From Anthopleura xanthogrammica (taxonomy: Eukaryota; Cnidaria; Anthozoa; Actiniaria; Actiniidae), in assembly GCA_964019055.1 (NCBI GenBank), contig OZ025206.1, forward strand, positions 23,710,578-23,774,577: DNA of 64,000 bases, written 5' to 3'. The notes under the pieces are model-generated. The model worked only from the letters and a program-made list of their open reading frames with translations. It did not search any database and had not been told where the DNA came from. Below, piece by piece: positions 11,401-19,106 of this stretch (positions are counted from its first letter, which is position 1; each line of letters begins with the position of its first letter). The position numbers and the translations under genes were made by a program.

Positions 11401-14400
11401 CCGCTATGTCGATCAAAATTACATTAGCATACTCTGTGGATAATGAGCTTCAAAACGGTGTCTCAGATTTTTGATATCTTTTTTAGATCGTGCGCAATAA
11501 CGCGTTAAATCCGGAAGTTTGAAATTTCGGTGGCTATGATTGCAAAATAGACAATATCTTTTGAATGAAAAAACATTTCAAAAATCTGAGACACCGTTTT
11601 TTAGATCGTATTGTCATTTATCATAATCCAAAGTTTCAGTTCGATGCAATGTAATCCAAAAGAGTTAGAATGTTTTTAAAACGATATTTTACAGCAATAA
11701 CCGTTGTATCGCGATCCGCCGTTTCAAAACCTCGTTTGAATTTTGGTCTTTTGCGAGCCGTCAATCATCTTGGATTTTTGCAAATTAGTCTATGCATGCT
11801 CGCTCATTCGGCCATCACATACTTCGATCTTGTTTTATTTTATTTTATTTTTTCGAAAATCTAAATGGATTCGGAGATATTCCAAGGAGTTGTGATGGAG
11901 AGCTTTTCGAGTCTTCTTTCTGTCATGTATTCAAGCCATTCTTGGAGAATCATCCACATAAACTTCAGGATTGTGCTACAAAGTTTTTCATGATCCCAAG
12001 CTGCATGTTGACAAGGACGAGGTAAATTATATTTAGCTTTCTTCTAAAGTTTCGACAGCAACCTCTGACTTTTTTCGTAACTGAATCATCGTAGGGATTA
12101 AGGCAATTGTTTGCAAATTAAAATTGTCTTGAGCTAGTTTCTATAATTCAAAATATTATGAAACGATCGGGGAGATATTTGAGATTCATCAGTCACTGTA
12201 GTTTTGCTGACTCATGCAGGATTTCCTTCTTTTAACTTCAAAACAACTCTTCATCGCGGCGACTCCTTGGAATATTCTTGAACTGTATTTTCGAAAAAAT
12301 GTGTTAATTTTATGGGGATTTCGAAGCTGAGAGGAGCGAGTTCAAAGGCTTGTTTGAGCCGAAGATGATTGACGGCTCGCAAAAGACCAAAATCCAAATG
12401 AGGTTTTGAAACGGCGGATCGCGATACAACGGTTATTGCTGTAATCACTCAAAAACTGCGGAGAAAGCCAATAACTTTTTTATTGTCGCGAAACAGAAAA
12501 TTCCATATTGATTTTTAAAAACTACGTTTATTTAGCTTTCAGAAAATGTATATTTTTATATAATAATAATGAAAAGGCAGCGAGAAATTTGGCTCGCGCG
12601 TAAAGTAATGTCAGAGGCCTCAAACGTATCCTGATACCTTAAGAAAAAATGGTAACCCATCGAGTTGATTTTTCATGGCTTGATTACGTCATTCTATTGT
12701 CCATACATACCTACATACATACCTACCTACCTACCTACCTACCTACCTACCTACCTACCTACCTACCTACCTACCTACCTACCTACCTACCTACCTACCT
12801 ACCTACCTACCTACCTACCTACCTACCTACCTACCTACCTACCTACCTACCTACCTACCTACCTACCTACCTACCTACCTACCTACCTACCTACCTACCT
12901 ACCTACCTACCTACCTACCTACCTACCTACCTACCTACCTACCTACCTACCTACCTACCTACCTACCTACCTACCTACCTACCTACCTACCTACCTACCT
13001 ACCTACCTACCTACCTACCTACCTACCTACCTACCTACCTACCTACCTACCTACCTACCTACCTACCTACCTACCTACCTACCTACCTACCTACCTACCT
13101 ACCTACCTACCTACCTACCTACCTACCTACCTACCTACCTACCTACCTACCTACCTACCTACCTACCTACCTACCTACCTACCTACCTACCTACCTACCT
13201 ACATACATACATTTTTTCTTATTTTTACAATGCGAAAAATACGTTTAATCGAAGTCATGTCTGTCTTAAAGTGAACACAAACAATTTTTCGACTTTAGCG
13301 ACTTGCTAAAGAAGATTTAGCGAGGGAAGATTCTTAATCTTACGATGATTGAAACTTCAGTGAGAGAAAAATGGCCTGTAGACCAGAAAAACCTGATTAT
13401 ACTGCAAGAATAATAGTTCAGTTCCGTAGAAAACATTTCATAGAAGGTAAATTAATTAATGTTAACTAATATTTCGTAAAAAATCGACAAAAAAATATGT
13501 AAACTAGCTGTAAAAAGTCTCGACAAGCCAAGGACGTTGATTCGGCAAACATTGTCAGAAAAACTAGGATAGTTTGTCGTTTTTACTGCATTTTACATTT
13601 TTATCATCTTTTTTTCCTGTTAGATACACACATAGGAAGGACTCTAATTATGATTACTAGAAAAATTCAAGGCGTAATAAATCATGTTTTGTAGTAGAAA
13701 GTCGTTTTTTCTCTCTAGTTTTCGCCAAACTAGCCAGAGCTTTAAATGTTCTCGTTTTATAACCCGTTGTCTTCTGTGGTTTTCTCAAAAAATAAATTCA
13801 AAACCACATCTACAATGTATAGAAAACAGCTGACAATATTTTAAAGCAAATCTATTTCCGTTCAGCAAAAAAACACAGCGAGTAGGAGGCTCGTTTTTTG
13901 TTTAAAAATAGTTAAGATCAAATCTTACCGGCAAACTGTCGAGTAGTTGTAGAGGAAACCTTGTAGAGAGACGAATTCAGCTATTTATCACAAGTTAATT
14001 GATCCTAAGTTGTCAATCCAGTCTTAAAATAGTAAAATCTTTAGATAATTCACAATTCAAAGAAAATAGCAGTGAAATTCTTCAAGCTTCAGGAGGGAAT
14101 AATATCCAAAGCACATGGTCTGATCAATGGCGACTCGTTCACGGCAAGTTGTACTTCAAACTGAACTTTTAACTTGAACGACATATTTGTCGCTTTTATC
14201 CCTTTTGATGTTGTCCAGCTAGCTTGTTTTAAAAGAAAGTATTTTTGAAATTGTGTTTTTACAGTTATTAGCAAATGCTAAGAGGAAAAAAACATATTTT
14301 AGCGAACTGTAAACTCTTCAACTTTCGCTTAGTTTTCACACAGTACGTTTTCAAAGAAAAGTCGCTTTTTGATTCGCTGTTTACCTGTCAGTACTGTCAT

Positions 14401-17400
14401 TCAATAGTTGTAAAAATGTAAACATGCATTAAAATGGCTTTTTACTTGAGATGTAAAATTATTTTCTAGTATTTTGTAGTTTAAGGCCCCGTCCACACTA
14501 GTGCGTTTTAGTTTGAAAACGCATACATTTTGATGCGTTTAGGCCTTCCGTCCACACTAAAACGCCGAGCGTATCATCGAAAACGCATCGATTTGAAAAC
14601 GCTCTTGAAAGTGGATCAAAATGAAAACGCATACAATCATATCGTATTATAGTGTGGACGGTTGAAAACGCATCGAAATGAAAACGCTTACGTCATATGT
14701 CTATTTGAGCATGCGCATATTGTCAAACTTATGTCACGCCATCGTTTTGATCGTTTTTGAGCGTATTAGTGTGGACGGTCGAAAACGGAGCAAAACGGTA
14801 GTGTGGACGCGAATCGATCGATGCGTTTTCAGATCAAACGAAAACGGATCCAAATGAAAACGCACTAGTGTGGACGGGGCCTAAATCATACATAAAATAC
14901 TAATTTAAAAAGCTTTTACAACAACGTTAACTCTTTCTATGCTGTTCTTGACTTCGCTTTCTTGGAGAAAAGTCGGTTATAGCAAAGGTTGGCAATGAAG
15001 ATGGATTAATGCCTTCGCTTGGCATTTTTTATAAAATTTTGTACAAATTTCAGTGTAGTTCACTTTCCACCCAAAAAAATCTTATAACTTTACATATGCT
15101 GGATAAAATCCTTTGTTCTATACATATATGTGTTCATATATTCTATAATCTATAATTTTTTTTTCGAATTAAAACGTTTTCTAATGCTTTTGAAGGCTTG
15201 AAATTATGGTTTTTCTTTCAGTTTTTCCTTCTGGGTTCTGGTAAAGAAGTGGTCACGCTGTAACCGGCGTTATTCCACATCACATAATTGTCACGTTTTT
15301 AGCACTAAATATACTATTTATGGGAGCTCCGCTTTTAGGCAGTGCCTAAATCTATATATTACACACCTCACCTCATTGCCACAGGCTGTTACTTTTGAGG
15401 CTAAGACTGACCAATAGAGAACTCGAAACTGGTATATGTGTAAAAACATGGATTACTCACCCTAAAATATGCAAGTTAAGGAATTTGTTTATTCAAGTAC
15501 TTTAAAAGCCCTGAAACAATTATAATGATCAATCATGACTTATGTATATATTATTTAACAAGCAATGTTGTACTGTTTCAGACAACTCCTGGTAACCCTG
15601 AAATGTGATCCTAAAGCTGAAGGCTCCTTTGGAAGTGGGATATCAGAAAAAAGTGATACAGGCAAAACAGGAAGTACCTATGTGAGTTTCACAGCAAAAA
15701 AATTAACAAAATTAGTAATTGAATTTCACGGTAAAAACAATACAGAAGGTTTGCCACACATTTGGCAAAGGTGATTTGTAAAAGCCCCCCCCCCCCCCCC
15801 CCCACCCACTATAATCATTGGATCAGAAAAGCCCCAAATCACACTAAAAATTGAGGGTTTGCAATATGCAATAAATTTTGAAGCAAAATAGGTCAAAATA
15901 CAAACTCTTTATTTTGTGTATTTATATTTTTGTATTCGTAGCCTGGCACTTTTACTTCCAAGTGTTCTTGTCCTGGGAAATGTAGCTTTCCATCTGGTCT
16001 TAGTATTGGTAGCATTCTCCTCATCGTGTAAGTATAACAAGCAATAAGGGGATCTTGCCTCTTACATCTGTTGTCTCGGGTTCGATTCCTGGACTCGGCA
16101 TCACATGTGAGTAGAGTTTGTTAGGTCTCTCCCTTGATTCGAGTTTTTTTTTTTTTCGGGTTCTTCGGTTTTTCTCCCTTAACAATGCAACACACTAAAT
16201 TCCGATTTGATCTGCGAGTTAGCCATGCTCTGACTTTTCCCATAGATTGGTTGAGGGTTCGATAAAATTGTTCCAAATTGTTACTCACAGATCGAATAGG
16301 CAATGTGCATCAAAGCTCACAAAGCACTCTTTCAGAAACTATCAGAAAAAAATTACTCTGTTATTTTCGTCTGCTGAAATCCTTTTATTTCCATAGAAAA
16401 TGTAGAAGGTAAAATTATCAGATGAATTTTTAGAGGAGCCAAAAAAGCGTAAGAACTCACTTTCCCATCATGCTTTGTGCTAGAATTTCGAGCTCATGCA
16501 TTGGCTATTCGAACTGTTTTACGGAGGAAGGAAAACCAGAAAACTCGAAGTACAGTTCCAAACTTTCTTACACGGTGTTCAAGTTTCCTTCTTACTCACT
16601 TGTTGTATTCAACACACCAACGCAGTCCCAACTAGAAACGCTAGTCATTAGATTTTTTTCCATTCAATGTTTCTAAAAAAAATTCAAAGAGGAGCTAGTT
16701 GGACACCAAGAGATGCCATTGATAATTCCCCTCGAACTGCCTTATAATAATAACTATAATAATAACTTTAATCATCCATCTTTGGAAAAAATATACAATG
16801 GATTTACAAAAGAAATGATAATAATAAAACATATGTCGACATATTTACATATTTAAAATACTATATGTATAAATCATAAAAAGATATAGATACTAGTGTT
16901 TGGCTAAATTGTTCAATAGGCGGCACAATCTTGGTATAAAAGATTTCTTATTTTTTTCAGTTCCTGATAAAGATAGTGCAAACTGATTTCTGTTCCTGGT
17001 TTTGTACTTATGAGTAGCCAAACGTGGGAGAAGTGTATGATTTGGATGATTATTGTCTCTTAAGATCCCTTCGAGCTCGCGTATTGTTGCCGCGTCTCTT
17101 TGCGTTCCTCTAGGCTTGCAAGACTTGACGGAAATGAGTGCCTTCCTAGTATTTCCCAAAATACTATACGTAAAACAGTTATTTCATGGAAGTTTTTCTT
17201 TTCGTTTAGATTTTTCCCTCTCCTGGTTATGTACTTTGTGCTTGGAGTTATTGTAAATAAGTATGCCAGACATAAAAAAGGTTCAGATGTCATTCCTAAT
17301 CGTTCATTCTGGAGTGACTTGCCTTTTCTTGTAAAGGTTTGTATGCAGCTGCACTGAAAAAAGGTTGTCTCAGCCAAGTTGATTCTGATATGTGGTTGAT

Positions 17401-18002
17401 ATACACTTTCACTCTAAGCCGGAAATGAGTGAAAACAAAAAAATAGAAACGAAGTCTGAGGGCCATAAGCTAACAAAGATAGAAAGTGAAAAGAAAAAGA
17501 GAGAAAAAGAAAAAAGCTTGTTTACAACAATAGGCTATTTACTGCCATCTTATGAAATGAGATAAGATTGTTGTGGTCGTTGCTGGCTGTGAAAAAACGC
17601 CGAAGAAGAAACGAGACGAGAAGAGACGAGAGGAAAAGCGAGAAAAGAGAAGGGGGAAGAAAAGTGGTTGGTTTCATTTTTGGAGGGATGGAAGCATCTG
17701 TACTGCTTGTTAAACTCAATAGACCCTTTAGCTTTGTATACAAATTGCCCATTTCAGACCACAGTGACAGTCCCTTGAGAAATGTTGTTTTATTAAAATA
17801 TTTACACATGAAAGAATCAACTCTTAAGAGTGGCACCACATGGTCTGAAATGGGCACAACAAACAGCGAAGCTAAAGAGTTCTGTTGTTTCCTTTCCTTT
17901 CCTTTCCAGGATGGCTGTGTATTTTCATGTGGGAAGCTGAAAGGTTGCTGTTCGGCTTTATGCAGCAAAGTCAAAGGAGATGACTCCTACACCCAGATTT
18001 AA
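2482..18002 (+). CDS. MPR-like gene copy A (exons 2-7): CD-mannose-6-phosphate-receptor-like membrane protein, 5' end missing
   Basis: Exons are at 2482-2578, 3848-3969, 15582-15681, 15942-16027, 17210-17336 and 17910-18002. All have GT-AG borders and the phases join in frame. The product has an MRH-type lectin domain (NPCTPLKATGAC; ACQYAP; NRQLLVTLKCD; GISEK; CSCPGKC), then SIGSILLI joined to a transmembrane helix (FFPLLVMYFVLGVIVNKYARHKK). A cytosolic part follows (FWSDLPFLVKDGCVFSCGK, Cys-rich) and ends SYTQI, a YXXI motif. The FW.DL..LV.DGC.F block matches the juxtamembrane tail of animal CD-MPR. By eye, all four sugar-contact positions (Gln, Arg, Glu, Tyr) are kept. The known family role is carrying phosphomannosyl lysosomal enzymes from Golgi to endosomes; the ligand here is inferred. 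Intron 3 is 11.6 kb because it holds the BEL/Pao element and other repeats. Exon 1 was not found, so the gene may be 5'-truncated or start outside the window. Confidence 0.78.
3171..3332 (+). repeat. (TTC)n trinucleotide microsatellite
   Basis: Near-perfect CTT/TTC repeat of about 160 bp with three TGC interruptions near its 3' end. It lies in intron 2 of copy A. Poly-Phe and poly-Arg reading frames across it are artefacts. Confidence 0.97.
4275..4334 (-). repeat. tRNA-derived SINE, 3' part, split by the BEL/Pao insertion
   Basis: The GGAAAACCGGAGAACCCGG block, the conserved body of a SINE family seen repeatedly in the window, stops at the left LTR. It resumes after the right LTR at 10122. 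The four bases CAAC at 4331-4334 are the left copy of the target-site duplication. Confidence 0.75.
4335..4493 (-). repeat. BEL/Pao 3' LTR (element orientation)
   Basis: 159-bp direct repeat of 9963-10121, TG...CA-bounded, preceded on the element strand by the polypurine tract at 4494-4502. It contains the palindrome CACGTGACGTCAC, a possible promoter element of bZIP/E-box type. Confidence 0.95.
4616..9856 (-). CDS. BEL/Pao Gag-Pol polyprotein, 1746 aa
   Basis: Single open frame with the BEL/Pao domain order. Residues 1-145 are a charged coiled-coil Gag start. Residues about 150-310 form a DUF1759-like Gag core (LPKLVITKFQG...W..F). Three CCHC/CCHC-like zinc knuckles lie at about 355-425 (CVYCGAKDHKSTAC, CFNCTGARHRASDC, CQHCSAKHHTSIC). 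A retropepsin-type aspartic protease has ALLDTGSGSS near 469. Reverse transcriptase has GDLKQAF near 800 and YVDD near 875. RNase H has FGDTSGSG, E in LELVSAH, WLDSTVALHW near 1128 and NPADLGSRG. Integrase has a His/Cys zinc module at about 1345-1385 and a DDE core with D in VDYAGPI, D in YSDNGKSF near 1477 and E in GGQFERL near 1523. A DUF5641-like C-terminus follows. There is no separate envelope gene. All catalytic residues I looked for are present, so it could be autonomous. The start ATG is the first in the frame inside the 5' leader. Confidence 0.95.
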   Translation of the reverse strand: MSEIEKLRKKIEAKLRMLEFTSENTQKTVESNDVKAIDRHGNVLESIIEKTHELKLAIQELRMEEGDDLGEIRKWSEGLETKISKYEAIMRDVKVIATEIRDREEEKREEMKRKRNLEDQIELEKAKIEAQAKFKEELKGDVQNTNIVGAKLPKLVITKFQGTHLDWVRFWDQFETEIDKANITQVAKFSYLKELLIPSVRASIDGLPFTTEGYERAKSILKSKYGKPSEVVNAHVQRVMSLPIIHGAHPAKVHEFYNKLMSDIQTLETLGKITEINGLVRTTLEKLPGIRADLVRLDDNWQEWGFLELIESLRKWCDRNPIPSYTEDRKPDRTHHRPTRKENAYHTKDEEVKGARPCVYCGAKDHKSTACEKVSDLTQRKKILSEKKLCFNCTGARHRASDCTSKITCQHCSAKHHTSICDKKSSSSNPAPTKSSGSVPMLLATGEGTVIYPVAVVTVDGIKCRALLDTGSGSSYASAALMSRLAKKPVRSECKRIDMMMCSTTQKIDIYKAEVASVDALFKMAVIMNKVDKGVLLTVPNPRYEEKITNYQHLEGVVMEDQDTKEELPIHLILGASECSRIKTDTKPKIGTQGAPIAELTKLGWVMMSPGKDANLDKTFFTRTSAADYEQLCSLDVLGLRDRPDGDQQTVYEEFQEQLTQNEDGWYETGLLWKPGHGRLPSNEPGSRRRLENLVRKLQREPTFMKKYDEIIQEQLEEGIVERVTNEPEGNVFYIPHKPVVKEAAETTKVRIVFDASARSNEKGPSLNDCLETGPPLQNQLWDVLVRNRFKPIGLAGDLKQAFLQIRIRKEDRDVLRFHWMKDLDPSKVEVLRFTRALFGLVQSPFLLAATLKEHLTKLKERFPKEVEEILLSLYVDDMITGGATKEEVSNLKETAIAVFEGAKFTLHKWHSNEPELEAKSEPDIDEGQSFAKEQLGVRPEETKLLGLSWNKKEDTLAIAFPNKPEEITKREILRFLASIYDPLGLASPVSLVGKLLYREVCDSHIPWDEKVSDCIGQKWLKFVTSLPKRIEVPRSLAHLKEEIEIIDLHAFGDTSGSGTSAAVYAVVYQAKGISSGLVAAKARLAKKNLSIPRLELVSAHMAANLVDNVKAALEGSPVGSVYGWLDSTVALHWIKGGGSYKQFVANRVSKINAKDFITWRHVRTDQNPADLGSRGCKNGKLPESWLKGPEWLTSPDRWPTDLLTEPSRETEAEGLAKQNREVFSATVKANDVFDDVLEKHPFWTAIRITAWVRRFIRNCRAKKSERVRGTLMTAETREQVLWWVKREQERYHLSDKFKEDQQRLNLQPNNDGAFECRGRIQGSYPIYLPLRTLLSTKIVEDAHILTMHGGVGLIMSQVRQDYWIPRLRQLARNVVRRCYGCKKFHVRAFHNPPPGNLPTDRTEGSTPFQVIGVDYAGPITYKIHKKKEGKAYFLLFTCSLTRAIHIELLPDQTTGGFIKSFKRFVARRGRPKKIYSDNGKSFVAAAKWLKKVMKDEKVQNHLAHQNVVWQFNLSRAPWWGGQFERLVGVVKQAFYKSVGRASLTWNELEEVILDVEVAVNNRPLSYVEDDVQLPVLTPNIMMYSQPNLLPEEEVDSSEEVDLRKRAKYLRRCKDVLWSRWTMEYVRSLRERHNLTHQSKRLSLKVGDVVLITREERNRGKWNIGVVVKLIKGRDGEVRAARLRAGKSFLERAVQQLCPMELSCDRQQVQREQVLNPRAREFTPRRAAAAAREKIKNILQQEEEDD
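9963..10121 (-). repeat. BEL/Pao 5' LTR (element orientation)
   Basis: Direct repeat of 4335-4493 with one visible substitution. The primer-binding site follows it on the element strand after 5 nt. The right target-site duplication CAAC is at 10122-10125. Confidence 0.95.
10122..10232 (-). repeat. tRNA-derived SINE, head part, split by the BEL/Pao insertion
   Basis: The minus strand reads a tRNA-like head, with an A-box-like GTGTAGCAGTGAGAGC and a B-box-like GGTTTGAGTCC. It is continuous with the SINE body at 4275-4334 once the BEL/Pao element is disregarded. Non-functional as a tRNA. Confidence 0.75.
10480..10720 (+). repeat. Dispersed 'GTGATTCGTG' repeat, copy 1
   Basis: Block of repeated GTGATTC/ATTCATGA motifs with a C-tract. 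A similar block in inverse orientation lies at about 45255-45430. Its class is unknown; probably a non-autonomous element. Confidence 0.5.
11181..12638. mobile_element. TTAA-flanked inverted-repeat element, copy 1, containing a nested foldback
   Basis: Bounded by TTAA at 11177-11180 and 12639-12642, with ends G(T/G)TATCAGGATA... and ...TATCCTGATACC. Its outer parts match the shorter copy at 32810-33518. The extra 750 bp is a second inverted-repeat element at 11690-12443. TTAA flanks suggest a piggyBac-like target preference, but I see no transposase. Confidence 0.75.
11690..12443. mobile_element. Nested foldback element
   Basis: Starts TACAGCAATAACCGTTGTAT and ends with its reverse complement. 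The inverted arms are about 95 bp, running through the GCGAGCCGTCAATCATCTT block and its complement near 12361-12443. The paralogous copy at 32810-33518 lacks it, which gives an empty-site comparison. Confidence 0.75.
12713..13212 (+). repeat. (ACCT)n tetranucleotide microsatellite, about 500 bp
   Basis: Uninterrupted ACCT/CTAC repeat with ACAT variants at both edges, in intron 3 of copy A. Two long reading frames of repeated Thr-Tyr-Leu-Pro across it are artefacts of the 4-bp period. Confidence 0.98.
14484..14882. mobile_element. MITE with AGGCCCCGTCCACAC termini
   Basis: About 399 bp, starting AGGCCCCGTCCACACTAGTG and ending with its reverse complement. Internally it has repeated GAAAACGCAT/GTGTGGACGG motifs in both orientations. 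The style is that of hAT-type MITEs; class by resemblance only. No coding. Confidence 0.8.
16035..16295 (+). repeat. tRNA-derived SINE copy
   Basis: B-box-like GGGTTCGATTCCTGGACTC followed by GAGTAGAGTTTG, a T-tract and CGGGTTCTTCGGTTTTTCTCC. This is the plus-oriented form of the SINE body seen at 26540-26730, 35790-36060, 48245-48330 and 50765-50925. Confidence 0.65.
16296..16510. mobile_element. MITE with GGGAAAGTGAGT inverted ends, copy 1
   Basis: Begins GCAATGTGCATCAAAGCTCAC and ends with an imperfect complement (ACTCACTTTCCCATCATGC...GCATTGG). Other copies: 27795-27960 (partial), 37583-37830 and 51928-52110. This copy has lost the GGGAAAGTGAGT part of its left arm. Confidence 0.65.
16740..17160 (-). 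mobile_element. 5'-truncated LINE 3' end
   Basis: The minus strand encodes a fragment ending ...FIPRLCRLLNNLAKH, typical of the C-terminus of non-LTR reverse transcriptase ORFs, followed by an ATAATA tail. It is truncated and has no catalytic part. Lies in intron 5 of copy A. Confidence 0.55.
17718..17880. mobile_element. MITE, 'GCCCATTTCAGACC' family, copy 1
   Basis: Inverted ends TAGACCCTTTAGCTTTG... and ...CGAAGCTAAAGAGTTC, with GCCCATTTCAGACC and GGTCTGAAATGGGC inside. A second full copy is at 53541-53706. Half copies are near 22690, 27235 and 56660. Confidence 0.6.
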
Positions 18003-18819
18003 AAGCAATATTATGTCTTTAATTCTTTTAGATTTATTTTACTCGATTCGATAGAATTGAATGTCTCAAACAGAAAAATGAAATTATGAAAGACGCAGTT
18101 ATCATCGTCTATATAAATTAACAATAAGCTCTGCATCAAATGAATGAACACAAAGCAATCAGTTATTCGTTATTCCCTTTTTTCGTCACCTCAACTGCCG
18201 CAACCTAATTTATGATCGAATCTTCACAGTGATCGTGTCATCATCGTCATCGTGTCTATACGTCCCAGTATGTTACATTCTTTAATGCCACAGCGGATTG
18301 AGAGATTGACAAAAAAAAATCGTCACCAAAGATTTTCCTTTTTTTTGGGAAAATTGTACATTGCACTCAACTTTTTTTATAATACAATGTGTAACATACG
18401 TTTTACATATGCAATTTTTGACTTTATGTGACACCTTCTGGTGAAAACTGCGTCATGTGACAGGGACGGCGGTGCGGGGGAGGGGGAGCCTTCCCATATT
18501 TTTATTTGTTAACTTACTTTGTTTTAATGGGGGGGGGGGGATCTAGTCGCACCCCCTCCACTAAAAATGTGCTCCACCGTCCCTGTGTGATGATCTTAGT
18601 CACATATTTTTATATGCAAATAGGTCCTTCCTGGTGAAGGTCTTTGTTAAAGGAACGACATGGCTAATAAATATTTGTAATAAAAGACAAACCTTTTTAA
18701 ATATAAAATACTGGTTCAAATCATTCATTATTCGTAGGGGTCTAGTACTTGGTTCTCAGTAACAACGTCTTTTATCCATGCTTTTGAATGGTCATTAAAT
18801 TATTAACTTTCTCACATGG

Positions 18820-18930
18820 AAGGTCACTTAATTTTCGCGTCATTATATTTTCGCGACACTTTAATTTCGCGTTTTTTTTTTTTTTTTTCGAAATCGCGAA
18901 ATTAAAGTGTCGTGAAAATTTCATGTAATA
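18820..18930. repeat. Short foldback
   Basis: TTTTCGCGACACTTTAATTT and its near complement flank a T-tract. A hairpin could form between copies A and B. No coding. Confidence 0.6.
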
Positions 18931-19106
18931 ATAATTTATCAAATACAAAAATAATAATTCATAAATCAATGACATACAGGTTTACATTAACCAGATAAAA
19001 AAATGAGACTGCAGTAGGATCTTTAAAACTTGTTTTGAAGCACAACAGCTAGGTTAAAGATTGACACTCCTCAAGGATTCCTACGTGTCAGAGATTTATA
19101 TCCAAG

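Noticed and set aside
12649..13309. Two long frames of repeated Thr-Tyr-Leu-Pro as a repetitive protein
   Set aside because: They are produced by the (ACCT)n microsatellite; more than one frame is open at once.
17522..18002. 150- and 144-codon overlapping frames around copy A exon 7
   Set aside because: The plus frame is read-through from intron into exon 7; the minus frame is its shadow and crosses a MITE.
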